This document shows positions 44,968 through 55,610 of a DNA stretch of 64,000 nucleotides, in pieces. Source of the DNA: Rhizoclosmatium globosum (Eukaryota > Chytridiomycota > Chytridiomycetes > Chytridiales > Chytriomycetaceae); assembly GCA_002104985.1 (NCBI GenBank), contig MCGO01000077.1, positions 124,001-188,000 on the forward strand, written 5' to 3'. Positions within the stretch are counted from its first letter, which is position 1; each line of letters begins with the position of its first letter. Under the pieces are notes generated by a model. The model was not told where the DNA came from, ran no database searches, and saw only the letters and a list, made by a program, of their open reading frames with translations. Made by a program: the position numbers and the translations under genes.

Positions 44968-45075
44968 GGGCAGATGACCGAGCGGTGAAAGACCTGCCCA
45001 ACCGGGCCGTAACCCTCAAACCGGGCTGCAAACCGGGCTGGGGGTAGGCCTTTTGGTCTTAGACCGGGCTGTATA
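44968..45075 (+). repeat. ACCGGGC repeats beside a tRNA-like box A hairpin
   Basis: Starts with GGGCAG and CTGCCC as a 6-bp inverted repeat (44968-44973 and 44994-44999) around a loop reading ATGACCGAGCGGTGAAAGAC, which resembles a tRNA D-arm/box A. Four copies of ACCGGGCYG follow, spaced 13 to 40 bp apart. Two copies of the same core lie in opposite orientation at 46381-46401. May be one end of a tRNA-derived non-autonomous element; unproven. Confidence 0.45.
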
Positions 45076-45119
45076 TTAATTGGGTTATAAAACAATGTTT
45101 TTCATGTTTCTACCCAACT

Positions 45120-45433
45120 ACGTTTCCAGCTTTCTAGTTTTCTAGTTTTCTAGTTTAGCCCTTGATCATAAAGACAATCTGGTACCTTTCTAGCTTTCTA
45201 GGTTTCTAGCTTTCTAGGTTTGTAGTCTTAGATTTTTGGAGACTAGCTTTCTAGCTTTCTAGGTTTCTAGGTTTCTAGGTTTCTAGTTTCCTAGCTTTCT
45301 AGCTTTCTAGTTTTCTAGTTTTCTAGGTTTCTAGGATTCTAGGCTTCCAGTGGTTTCTAGCTTTCTAGGTTTCTAGCTTTCTAACTTTCTAGCTTTCTAG
45401 CTTTCTAGCTTTCTAGCTTTCTAGCTTTCTAGT
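45120..45433. repeat. Tandem array of an 8-bp TTTCTAG-containing unit
   Basis: Roughly thirty copies of CTTTCTAG, GTTTCTAG and TTTTCTAG in near-perfect 8-bp phase, broken by a spacer at about 45155-45185 and another near 45225-45245. The eighth base varies (C, G or T); TTTCTAG is fixed. No spacers of CRISPR type and no coding potential. The unit is not the usual fungal telomere repeat. Behaves like a minisatellite. Confidence 0.85.
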
Positions 45434-45599
45434 TTCCAGACGCGGACTGCAAACAACACTCAAACACATTTCAGTGAAATACATTAGATTTCTTCGTTCT
45501 TATTTCTATTTTCTGCTGCTGCGAAACCTGTGATACTGAGGATGAGAAAGTATGAAATGCCAGAAACTTTACATTATTGTAACCAACAATCAAACAACC

Positions 45600-45880
45600 C
45601 ACATTGCTGGGGGAGGAATTCCCCCAGACCCCCTCTTCTTTATCTTAAGGAGAGAGGGGCTTCGCGTTTTGGACAGGGGCTCCAGCGTTCGTCCCTCACG
45701 CGCTCGCAAGGGAAGGAGAGCTCGCCTACCGGCTGCACTAAAGACAAATTGTGATCTTGCTTTGCTTATTCTGTGCGTCGGGTGCTCTGTCGGCCACTCG
45801 GCTCAGTGCCCCTTCGGGCTGGACAAGTCCAGGCCTGCCGGCGCACGACCGCCTCGAGCCTCCGCCGCCTTTATCTAGCC
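45600..45880. mobile_element. GC-rich block with stacked hairpins, possible mobile-element remnant
   Basis: Base composition changes abruptly from the AT-rich flanks. Two adjacent inverted repeats are visible: CTGGGGG with CCCCCAG (7-nt loop) at about 45607-45627, and CCCCTCT with AGAGGGG at about 45630-45659. Further GC-rich stretches such as CGGCCACTCGG and CAGGCCTGCCGGCG follow. It sits in a gene-free zone next to the 8-bp array. Structure and composition fit the tail of a dispersed element, but there is no transposase or reverse transcriptase and no clear target-site duplication. Confidence 0.35.
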
Positions 45881-46380
45881 TTTCATTTTCGTTTTTGGTT
45901 AAGAACACTTTATTGGAAATGTTTTTCAAATACAGACATGCATGAAATTCTTTTCTCCAAACAGTATGAATCCCGCCATCCTTCCCGCTCCTTCACAGTT
46001 CCACCTTCAGCTCCACTCACCTTACTCCCCTCTGTATCCATTTTAATATTTGAAGAAGTGTCTGCGGTTCCTCTAAGTTCGCAGACTGCTTCATTTGTTT
46101 AAATGTTTGCAATGGAGTTTGGTTTGGTTGTTCTGTCCGTTGGAAGCGCGCGCCTTAAATCCGATTAATCTTGTACATCACAAATGTAAAATATTATATT
46201 AAATGAAAGAAAAAAGGAATAGCGAGTCTCTATGCAGCTGGCCCAAGTTTCAACAAAACAAACAGCTTTGAGAACACTGCGACGCAGTTTGCAGTGTTTT
46301 AATCGTGTGCGTCAAAGTTCCTCCATATTTTGTCTCTCGGGAGTAGCGCGTTTTGCAGTTTGTTGGGGGGTTTGGGTGTG
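45881..46380. other. Gene-free interval in the repeat-rich region
   Basis: 500 bp without a supportable gene. AT-rich up to about 46240, then mixed; a G run precedes the inverted ACCGGGC copies. ORFs here are short and have no homologue in the window. Confidence 0.4.
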
Positions 46381-46430
46381 GCCCGGTTGTTGGCCCGGTT
46401 TGGACAAAAATTTTATTGAGGTCCGATGTT

Positions 46431-46502
46431 CGGCAGGGTCCAAGGTGCCACGTTAAGGCCGTGGTCTCTCCGGAGGCGTGGGTTCGAATCCCACTCTGCT
46501 CA
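46431..46502 (+). pseudogene. Degenerate tRNA-Leu-like sequence
   Basis: The 3' half is excellent: TCTCTCCGGAGGC like a long variable arm, then T stem GTGGG (46478-46482), loop with box B GGTTCGAATCC (46481-46491), stem CCCAC and acceptor strand TCTGCTC with discriminator A (46502). ACGTTAAGGC resembles the end of a Leu D-loop. However, no GAGCAGA partner precedes it and roughly 15 nt of anticodon arm are missing, so it cannot fold into a working tRNA. Best read as a truncated tRNA-Leu or the head of a tRNA-derived SINE. Confidence 0.55.
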
Positions 46503-46814
46503 TACATTTTGGGAGGGTTGGCAGTGAAGGTTTGGGTTGTTGTTTTGGGATGTGGTGTTGGTCCAAAGTCGCGAGCATTAAGAAGTTATGTTTCACAATT
46601 TTGTTATCCAATGTAGAATAAGTATTCTTTTGTGTTGGGTATCTTTGATGCTTTATCATCAGGTGGTTATTGTGTTGTAGATTACGTCATCAAAAAAGTC
46701 AGTCTGGGCACATTTGGACAAATGTTACATAAGTCTTATATACTGTATTTTTTGGTTTTCCTCAACAAGTAAACGAGAAAAGAAGGACACATCTCAAAAT
46801 TTAGAAGGAATGTT
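46503..46814. other. Gene-free interval downstream of GH20 copy 2
   Basis: 312 bp between the tRNA-like remnant and the stop of the hexosaminidase. T-rich; holds its 3' UTR. Nothing else supported. Confidence 0.4.
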
Positions 46815-48824
46815 TTACCAGAACTCTGGCTTCTGGTTTCCATACGCAAGACCAGCAGGGTACCCAGAGAAAGCAGCACCACACTGGTTAGAACGGCACC
46901 AAGCTGGCTGGAAAGTCTCAGCGCCAAATCCACGAGCAATCAAACGGTCTCTAAACACCTCAAGACGTGGAAGAGCCTCAAAAAAGTCCTTGGCAGTTGG
47001 GTCTGGGAAAGCGTCTGCGGACCACAAAGCCTCGGCAACTGCAGCAGCACGTGGCCAGAGCTTGACATCCAAGTTGGAGTCGGAAATTCTTTCTCCCCAA
47101 ATAGCAGCCTCAGCTCCAATAATGGCAGAAAGGTCACCAACCAATGGACCAGCCAAACCAGTTCCATCAGTATCGGTAGTGTTTTCTTGACGAGACTTGC
47201 GTGGGTCGTGAGTGTAAACGCGCTCCCAAGTCTTGTACTTTGTCCAGTAGTTTCCTTCCACGAATCTCCTCCTGGACCGAATCCACGGTCAGTCAACCAG
47301 GCACCAGAACCACCGTCGAGGTAGTAGTAGTCGTTGTTGGTGTCAACAATCTTGTATCCAGCACCCTTGGAGTTCAAGTCAAGAACCTTTTGCAAAGAGT
47401 TCTTTTGAGCAGCGTTATCCCAAGAGTTCCAAATCTGGATAATAGAACCAGCTGGCACAGTAACTCCGTCGTTGATGACAATATCTTCCCAGTACATGGC
47501 CGTCTTCCCGGCTGGACGTACAGCGTCTGCATACTTTTGGTAAGAAGACGCAAGTCCCTTCTGCCAAGCTGGAGTACCGGTCGCAGGAACAGCAGCACCC
47601 TTTCCAAACACAATGTCAGTGAATTGTGGGGACTGGTTCAAACAGAAGTTTTCAATTTCATCTCCACCCATGTGGAAGACGGAGTCCGTGAACAATGCGG
47701 CGTACTCCTTGACAAGGGCGCTGATGGCGGGAGCAGCATTTGGGTCGGCAATGTTGACGTTTCCACAAGGTGGTTCTGGGCAAGTTGGCCAGAAGGAAGT
47801 AGTTCCACCGGCACCTCCGTTAGGACAGAGAATGTAAGGAGCAAGGGCTTTGGAGAAGCTGAGCGCGTTGGTGTGGGCTGGTGTATCAAACTCTGGAACA
47901 ACACGGATACCACGGTCGGCAGCGTAAGCAATCACGTTCTGGACGTCAGCGTACGAGTAGATAGAGAGCTTGCTGTATGCAGCGTTGGACAAGTCTGGGT
48001 AGGTCTTGGAGACAACTGGGAACGATGTCGCGTCGACAATGTGCCAGTGCAAAACATTGAGCTTGGTGGCTGACATACCATCAAGAGTGCGTAGGATTGA
48101 AGACACTGGGATGTAGTTACGGGAGGTGTCCAAAGAAATTCCTCTCCAGCTGTAGGATGGCTTGTCGGTGATGGACCAAGGGCCAGCCTAAATCAAAGTC
48201 AGTATATTTATATCAATTATATATCATCACGTACTGGAATAACGAATCCAGCTTTAAATCCAGCAGCAGCAGCAGTAGCACATCCAGCGGCATCGGTCTT
48301 CACGTGGAAAGGAAGCTTCTGAACTGGCTTGACCAATTGGGCAAGAGTCTCGAGACCACGAAGGGCTCCAACAGTGTGGTTAGCAGTGATGGTGACTCCA
48401 GAGGCGGTAGTGTTGAGAGTGTAGGACTCGTCAGCTTGAGCAAGATCCTTAGGGTCCGTTCCAGTAACGGTCACAGTAACCTGGGAAATGTCACCAGTGT
48501 TGGATTGAGCGTCGCATCCAACCGAGAGGACATTGGCTCTGAAACGGCTGGCGGCCTGAGATTATATGATCAAAACGTCAGTGACGTAATCCAAACAAAC
48601 CAGATCAAACTCACTCTCTCAAGCGCGCCTTGGTTTCCATTAACGGCAACGATAGTAATGTCGACGCCAACAGGGCTGAATGTGTGGTCCGAAGTTCCAC
48701 TTGTGAATTTCTGGGGTCTTGGCCAGAGCAGGTTGTTTGGAACAGGAGCAAGAGGGGATCCATTGGATTGGGCACTGACTCCCATTACGAGAGCGGCAGT
48801 AGCGAGAACAGTTGTTACTTTCAT
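46815..48824 (-). CDS. GH20 beta-N-acetylhexosaminidase, copy 2, one apparent frameshift
   Basis: Exons 48615-48824, 48235-48555 and 46815-48187, split at the same codons as copy 1. The start at 48824 gives signal peptide MKVTTVLATAALVMGVSA; an upstream in-frame Met at 48863 would bury it. GH20b domain (VPNNLLWPRPQKF), then RGISLDTSRNYIPV, FDTPAHTNALS, FHMGGDEIENF with the catalytic Asp-Glu, YWEDIVI and the closing LWPRAAAVAEALWS. One base is missing near 47262 (GAAAC for GAAAAC), between the conserved GGDSWKE and NYWTKYKTW; copy 1 is intact there. Product about 555 residues, secreted, acting on GlcNAc oligomers released by chitinases. Divergent from WOPR regulator 2. Confidence 0.92.
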
Positions 48825-49377
48825 CTTTTTGACTGATGGAATACTTGTTTCGGGGGAATACACATTCTGACGCAGCTCTTATACGATTCTCTTGGCTTTC
48901 CCAAAAAATCTGACGCTATCCATCCTGATCAGATGACTGGTGTGTTTCAAATATGACAAAGCCAATTTACGCTCGTTTGATGCAAAATACCTCCTTGGTA
49001 CCAGCAGCTCTGACAAGTTGAGCAACGTACATTCCTTCTTGTTCATTCTGTTGCGGTTAGCGCACTGTAGTCGCTGAAAGTCTTGTTTCAGGCTTTTCGA
49101 ATCCTCCAAATCGAAAAATTTTTAGTCGGCTCTCCATCACAAATTGAATCTCAAGGTTGGAATTGAGTAAGAGAAGAGAAATGGAGCTGGATACGAAACA
49201 TTTTCAGTGGAAGATATTGTCGTTCAATTTTATTATTATAATCGGTTGATGATGGTTGACAGAGATGACGTCAGCGAGGCAACTCTCAACGTGTGCCTTA
49301 AATCGAAAAATTTGTGACAGGCTCTCCACTGCATCACACTAGCTGAGACATTTCTGAGCTTTGTAAGCTGTTTTGTA
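48825..49377. promoter_or_regulatory. Divergent promoter between GH20 copy 2 and WOPR regulator 2, with a direct repeat
   Basis: 553 bp between head-to-head genes. Two direct copies of an imperfect repeat of about 34-39 bp lie at 49108-49141 and 49300-49338. Both begin AAATCGAAAAATTT, continue with GGCTCTCCA and end CATCACA. They are about 190 bp apart and both nearer the WOPR gene. A pair of regulator sites is possible. The known WOPR site TTAAAGTTT is not present. Confidence 0.5.
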
Positions 49378-50227
49378 ATGCTGCCTAATGCTTTTGGGAC
49401 GACGGAGACTCTTGGGTTCGGGGGAATTCGGAAGAGCGAAAGAATGGACGAAATTCGCCACCTTAGGCATCCTCCGCTGTTTGTGCGGGACGCATCGGAT
49501 GCTCAAGTCATGGCGGAAGCTGCTGTCGCTGGATTGTATCCTGTTTCGCAGTCAATTCCCGTCTCCCATGTGGAGACTGGGGTGTGTTTGTAGTCAAGGA
49601 ATCAGGAGTATCTTCCTCGCGAAAGATGCATTTGAATGTGAGTGAACCATATATCTGTACTTAATATTATGCTAATATTGGTATTAGGATGGTCTCGACT
49701 GGTCGCCAGCTCGTAGCTGTGGCAGGTTTCAGCTTTATAGACAAGTGAGGCACATCGGACTGGATCCACACCGTGCCTTAAGAGAACCAGCTCCTCCAGA
49801 AGAGTGTTCAATGTTTAAAACCAAGTTACGGCCTAATACGATGCTCATACCAAATGGTCTAGCCAAAAGATCCATCGTGGTGTCTACCGGAACCTCCACG
49901 TTCCGCGTCATCTCCTATTTCAAACCGCATCAAGTATACCAGCATTATAATCTTCGCAGTAGTCCAAGGCCCGGAGATCTAGTGTTGCAACGACCATCTC
50001 AACTCAGGATGTTACAAGCCCCAAAGTCATCGGACTCTTTCATCCCATCTCCCTGCCCTTCTGAGTATCTCGATCGTCATTTATTAGTCAAGCAAGTTTC
50101 TACAAGTCAATGCTGCCCGTGCACAGGAGGTGAGCCACTGGGCCACGTGCTGCCGCCACCGCTTGGGTGGGCAAATCAACCCGTGCTCCTCCCTCCATTG
50201 TCCCGATTTCCTGCATTCACATTGTAA
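49378..50227 (+). CDS. Gti1/Pac2 (WOPR) family transcription regulator 2, one apparent frameshift
   Basis: Exons 49378-49637 and 49688-50227 (intron 50 nt), about 266 residues. Box 1: DASDAQVMAEAAVAGLYPVS, GVFVVKESG, LNDGLDWSPARSCGRFQLYRQ; the intron sits exactly where WOPR regulator 1 has its intron. Box 2: RPNTMLIPNGLAKRSIVV and FRVISYFKPHQV. The C-terminal tail is Pro-rich with CCPCTGG. One base is missing near 49580 in a G run: exon 1 is 260 nt where 261 would keep frame, and the correct frame restores the SGSVxVF-type strand. Paralogue of 5923-6883. It starts 92 bp after the repeat pair in the shared promoter with GH20 copy 2. Confidence 0.82.
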
Positions 50228-50292
50228 TGTAAATTTCATGTAATAAAGTTCAGTGTCATTTATAGCTTCTTTTTCTTCACTTCAAACGTCAA

Positions 50293-51706
50293 ATGCAAAA
50301 GCGGCTCTTCACGACGCTCATTGCAGCACACCCAAAGCAGATCCCCGCCACGGGCACCTACCCACTAGGCTTCAAAGTGGCATCTACGAATGTTGGGCTG
50401 AAGAAGAACGCAACAGCTCTTGGTACGTCGCTTATCTCTGAGCACTGATAAGCTAAAACACCACCACCACCAAAGACATGGCGCTCGTTGTCTCGGACCC
50501 ACCGGCCGCCGTCGCCGCAGTCTTTACAAAGAACGCATTTGCTGCGGCGCCTGTCATTGTTGCGCGCGAAATCCTGGCGAACGACGAAAAATGCAGGGCC
50601 GTTCTTGTCAATGCCGGTGCGTTGGTGTCGCGTTCCAGCGCCAAAATCATCTGATTTCTGACTTGAAAACTTGGACAGGGTGCGCGAATGCCTGCACGGG
50701 CGATGTCGGGCTCAGGGACACCCGCACGGCCATTGCTGCGATGGACAAGGCCCTTGGCTTCTCCAATGCTAACCCAAGCACCATTATGCTGTCCACTGGT
50801 GTTATCGGTGTTCCTTTGAAAATGGATAAGATCCTGAAGGGTGTCGACAGTCTCTCAAAGACTTTGAAAGATGACCATACCGCCTGGGTCAATGTTGCTA
50901 CTGGTATTATGACAACCGATACATTCCCAAAGCTTCGATCCAGAGAATTTATTGGGAGAGACGGAAAATCTTACAGAATGGCTGGTTGGGCAAAGGGCGC
51001 TGGAATGATTCACCCAAATATGGCCACAATGCTTGGAGGAATCTTTACAGATGCATCAATCACAACTGCGTGCCTCAAAGCTTCCCTCTCGCACGCCGTA
51101 GAGCGCTCGTTCAATGCTATCACCGTCGATGGGGACACATCTACGAATGATTCCTTGATTGTTTTTGCCAATGGCGCTGCAAACACTAAATTAATCGACT
51201 CTGTTGCTTCTCAAGAGTTCAAAGACTTTCAAACAAACTTGACTGATTTTGCTGCGGAGTTGGCTGGACTAGTTGTTCGTGATGGAGAAGGGGCAACAAA
51301 GTTTTTGGATATTCAGGTGGAGAATGCTCGTACTTTCGAGGAGGCGAAAGCAGTAGCTACATCGATTGCCAAATCTCCTCTCGTGAAGACGGCCATGTTT
51401 GGACAGGACGCAAACTGGGGAAGAATCGTTTGTGCTGTGGGATACTCTGGTGTTGATATTGAGCCCACTAAGGTGAACCTTCGTATGGAAACGCGTCAGA
51501 GTGGAACACACGAGGTGGTGCATTTGTTCAAAGACGGTGCGCCTTTCGAAGTGTTTGAAAAGGCCGACAAAGAGAAGGCAAAGAGAATTTTGGCAGGAGA
51601 AGATATCGTCATTAGAGTAAACCTGGGTCTTGGGAAAGAAAAAGCGCAAATGTACACTTGCGACTTAACTTACGACTACGTGAAGATCAATGTAGACTAC
51701 ACTTGA
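50293..51706 (+). CDS. ARG7: Mitochondrial glutamate N-acetyltransferase / amino-acid acetyltransferase (ArgJ, Arg7-like)
   Basis: Exons 50293-50422, 50476-50616 and 50679-51706 (introns 53 and 62 nt), 432 residues, intact. N-terminus MQKRLFTTLIAAHPKQ is basic and lacks acids, as expected for a mitochondrial leader. Landmarks: TGTYPLGFKVASTNVGLKK, NAGCANACTG (across a splice), STGVIGVPL, GWAKGAGMIHPNMATMLGG, where the Thr of ATML is the self-cleavage site and nucleophile, and VDGDTSTNDS. The proenzyme splits into alpha and beta chains that transfer acetyl from acetylornithine to glutamate in the arginine cycle. C-terminus TCDLTYDYVKINVDYT is the typical ending. Convergent with importin-9 (96 bp between stops). 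Confidence 0.94.
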
Positions 51707-51802
51707 TCAACTGAACTAATAAATATATCGTTTCAGACCATATAATTATGTATTATATTCGTAACAGTGCCTTTCCCCAAAACATACAATATCCCCTTCT
51801 GA

Positions 51803-54800
51803 TTAAGCTATAATGCTAGCTAGGATCTTTTTCTCGCCGTTATCCAACATTTGATTTGCAATAACGTTGAACGTATCACGGCTGTTGGAGGCATAGTGTT
51901 TCACAAACGTTCCCAAGTACTCCGTCATATTCAAATCATACACTTCCTTGTTAATCAATTCAGGGTCTGTGGTTTCTTCGGCTTCATCATTGTTATCGGC
52001 CCAGTCTGAAGTAAAAATTAGTCAATATTTCATTGTAATACTCACTCACCCCCATTTCCGAATCCAAAATCGTCAAAACCTTGTTCTTCAAGGTCATCCC
52101 AATCACCACTATCTTCTTCGGTGTCGATTGTGTCGCCGGTAAGCTCATCGACACCTCCTTTATCTCCTTTCATAGCAGACTCGCGATTTTGTTGATAGTC
52201 TGCAAGAATCAGCATAATAGCCTTCGCTGGGAATGGAATCATCTCATACTGATCAGGAGCTGCATGAATAACTATTAGAATTCTCCAAATGCATGCCTAA
52301 TATTACCATTCTTGGATCGGGATCGCGTAACAATCACACTCGTCGGCTTCAAGTGTCCTTTCACCAAAACCCTTTGAACTCGTTCATCATTACCACTCTC
52401 CATCATCAACCGAGTCAAAGCGGCAGCATTTAGTTTGACATTGTAGAATCCCATGCATTCAAAGTAATTTTCACTCCACATTCTCAAAAAGAGCTCGAGG
52501 CCATTATTACCCTCTGGGGTCGTCATTCCACTCAAGAACGTGATAATTGTCGGACTTCCGTGTTGGAGGATCAAGTTTGCAAAAACGAGAAGTAACGTTT
52601 CAATTAGTTGAGTGTACGTCGCTGTTGAAAGACGATGAACAATAGCTGTGAGCAGATTTGGCAGGATAGGAGTGACACTTTCTCCTCCTTTTTGAATAAC
52701 AGACGTAACAAGACTTCCGAGGAATAAGCAAGACGATTGGTCGCTTTGGGGGTTTAACAGACGAGCGATCACATCAAGGACATAGCCAAGACCGTTCTTT
52801 GTGCCGTCGGTCCATTGAACAACAGCGGACATATCTTTAAGTATGATGGATTGGAGACAATCTTGTCCTTCCTATTCGTAAGTTTAATAAAAAACGAATA
52901 TTTGACAGAACCTAATCAAACCTGTAGTATAGAGTTGTCTTCTGAGTGCAACATCGCTTGAATTAATGGAGGAAAGACAGTGGTCATGTATGGCGCTGGC
53001 AATGGCGCACTTGAACCACGAATTAATACACCAAGAAGCATGAAAGCACTCTGAAAACAGAAATCAGTACTTCACAACAAGACAAACCACTGTTTACCCC
53101 ATAGACACCAGGTTGGTTAGCCATTAAGCTTGCGTCAGAAATAGATGTACACAAGGGGGGTAACAGCCTGTTTTGAAGGGCTTCAAACATGAGCTTGTTC
53201 TTCGACAAGACCGTAAATACATTCATGACACACACATTGACGAGATTATCTTTTGCATTTTTTAGTGAGATTTTACTTCATTGTGTACACTAACCGTCAG
53301 GATCTCGGGTCCAAACTGAGACTAGTAACGGGATCAAGTTCGCCTCAAATTTGGTCACAAGGACTTCATCAATCTTGACCAATGGAAGCAAACTTTCAAG
53401 AAGGAGCAGAAGAAGATCTTCAGTTGCAGATGGAATCATGGCGCAAACGTTTTCCAAAATTGAACCAATAGATTGTGAGAAGTGAGGCACCATTTCTGGT
53501 TTTGCTGCTAGCCTTGAAAGAAAATATTAACGCGCATATTAAATTATCTTTCAACGTACTTCATTAGAGAGCGAATCGCGCCAATACGGCATGGAAGTGC
53601 AAAGTTGGAAGTCAAAGATGTTGCCATAGCATTGATATATTGTGGCATTTGCTCTGTGGGAATAAATGCAGAAAATATGCTTGTGAACACAAGAGCACGG
53701 CTTTGCAAAATAGGGCAAGCTAACAAAATGATGAGGATTCGGCAAGTGAAGGGAACTGTACAAACCTGCACACTTAATACAATCCTGAATGACATGTTCA
53801 AAGAACCCATCAAAGTCGAACGACACTTTTCCAGATTTTACAGCTTCGATGATGGCTTCTTGTGATGTACACATACAATAGATGCAAGACTCCAAAATTC
53901 TCCACCAGTTGGCATCGCCCTGTTCTCTGGCCTTCTTCGCATTCGCAAACAAAACCATAACTGCACCCAATAAACTTTGAATGAATCGTGTAGAGTGTCT
54001 GGCAGTCAACTGATCAAACAGCATAGTCACTGCATAACGCATTGTAAACGAAGGAGCAGTTTCTTCCTCCTCTTGAATGAAAGTGTTCAAGTCAGACTCC
54101 CAAGACTCAATCTAGATAATTAAAAAATGAATCAACAATATTGGAATGGATCTACAAACCTGTCCGTCACTTATTTGAGCGTACGACACCCCAACTTCCA
54201 CCAACTCTTTTATGAATGCACTGGCACTGCCACCTTCGCCCGCAAACACTCCGTCCATATGTTTACTTTCAGCACCAACTCCAAGAATAGCAAAGACGTT
54301 GAAGAGTAGAGAGTTGATTCCCATGACATCACCGTCCGTATCGACTTCTTCGACAGCATCGACACCATCAGTGGTTGTAATAATGGTAGCTTTGAAGATA
54401 GGGTACAAAGCTGTAGCAGTTCTCCAAACAAGCTGGAACGATTCAGAGAAGTATGGTTTCATGGCAGCCGGGAACTTTGTGACAAGATATTCCAGGGTCT
54501 GCCATCAGCGACATTTTATCAGCGCCATTAGTTGTTCAAAAATGACACGTACATAGAAGATTTCTGTCTTGAAAATGATTTGCTCGTTGGACATATCCAT
54601 TGGAGCCAAAATTTGCTGAATCAGTTGCAACCATGCAGGAAGCTGCGGTTCCAAGTATTGCTTTACGACAGTTGGATTCAGTCGCTCAACATTATGTAGA
54701 GTCTCGAGAAACTTTCTAAACACAGAGATGGCTCTGGAGCGAACGCGCGGATTGAAGTCCTGAATGGATAAGACGTGAGCATTATTATGGAAATAATTTT

Positions 54801-55526
54801 GACCGTACTTTGTTGGCAAAGATCTCAAAGACTTGTGGGAGAAGAACGGGAGCAATCTGCGAGAATTGGGTCTCGGATATATCGTCCACGAAACTGCTAA
54901 TAACACGCAAAGCTCCATGAATCTGGTCAGGGGATCCTGACTTCAAGTTGCTCATGAGTGATGTGAATAACTCAGGCCACGATTCAAGATCTTCAATATT
55001 GACTATTTTCGTAGCAGTAGCAGCCTGAGAATTATATTAGAACTCAACATCCTGATTAATGTGGAGGATTACCATCAACACGCGAATTCGGCTCTGTGAA
55101 TCAGAGAGTCCAGCAAGAACTGCTGCCTTCACAAACGCCTTCGCCTGGAGAGTAATGCAGGTAAGCGTACCTCTTATTTCCCAAAAGCCATCAATTAACT
55201 TACTTGTACGGACGGCTCAGGGCCTAGAAAGCCCAACTCTCGAGATGACCAGTGCTTGTCAATGTAGTTCTTCAAGTTGACTCCTGCGGACTGACGCAAA
55301 TGGACAGGGGCATTTTGATTCATAGCAATATCAGCCAAACACTCAGGATATCCTTCGTGTGGCATCGTGTCAGGAACAGGGCGGTTTCGGACAAATGGTG
55401 AGCCTCACCTTGCTGTTGCGACAAGGCAACAAGCATACTCTCTGCATTGACTCTTGATGCATTGTCTGTTGCTGCCAACACTGCGTTGAGACTCTCAGCG
55501 ACGGCTGCTGTGGTGGTGGGATTCAT
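51803..55526 (-). CDS. KAP114: Importin-9 / Kap114-like karyopherin beta
   Basis: Fourteen exons joined by introns of 44 to 59 nt (for example 55353-55408, 54499-54552, 52006-52049) give 1027 residues in one intact frame, close to the usual length. The N-terminus MNPTTTAAVAESLNAVLAAT leads to the importin N-terminal motif AMNQNAPVHLRQSAGVNLKN. HEAT-type helices follow throughout (RVRSRAISVFRKFLETL, LTSNFALPCRIGAIRSLMK, ILENVCAMIPSATEDLLLLL). An acidic insert (DTEEDSGDWDDLEEQGFDDF) near the C-terminus is typical of importin-9. Known cargo of the family include core histones and TBP. A good internal control: 3 kb of coding sequence with no frameshift. Confidence 0.92.
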
Positions 55527-55610
55527 TTCGTGGCCAACCAACATTATGGTGAAAAACAAAAAGAAGTTATAACTCGATGAAGAGGTATTATTTCAGTCAT
55601 TAAAGAATCA

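Noticed and set aside
45120..45433. Possible CRISPR array
   Set aside because: Units are 8 bp with no unique spacers, no cas genes, and the host is a eukaryote.
45552..45878. 108-residue plus-strand ORF in the GC-rich block
   Set aside because: It runs through the hairpins and repeats, changes composition midway and has no domain; better explained as repeat-derived noise.
46250..46507. Minus-strand ORF containing GIRTHA
   Set aside because: This string is the usual accidental translation of the antisense of a tRNA T-arm; it covers the tRNA-Leu-like remnant.
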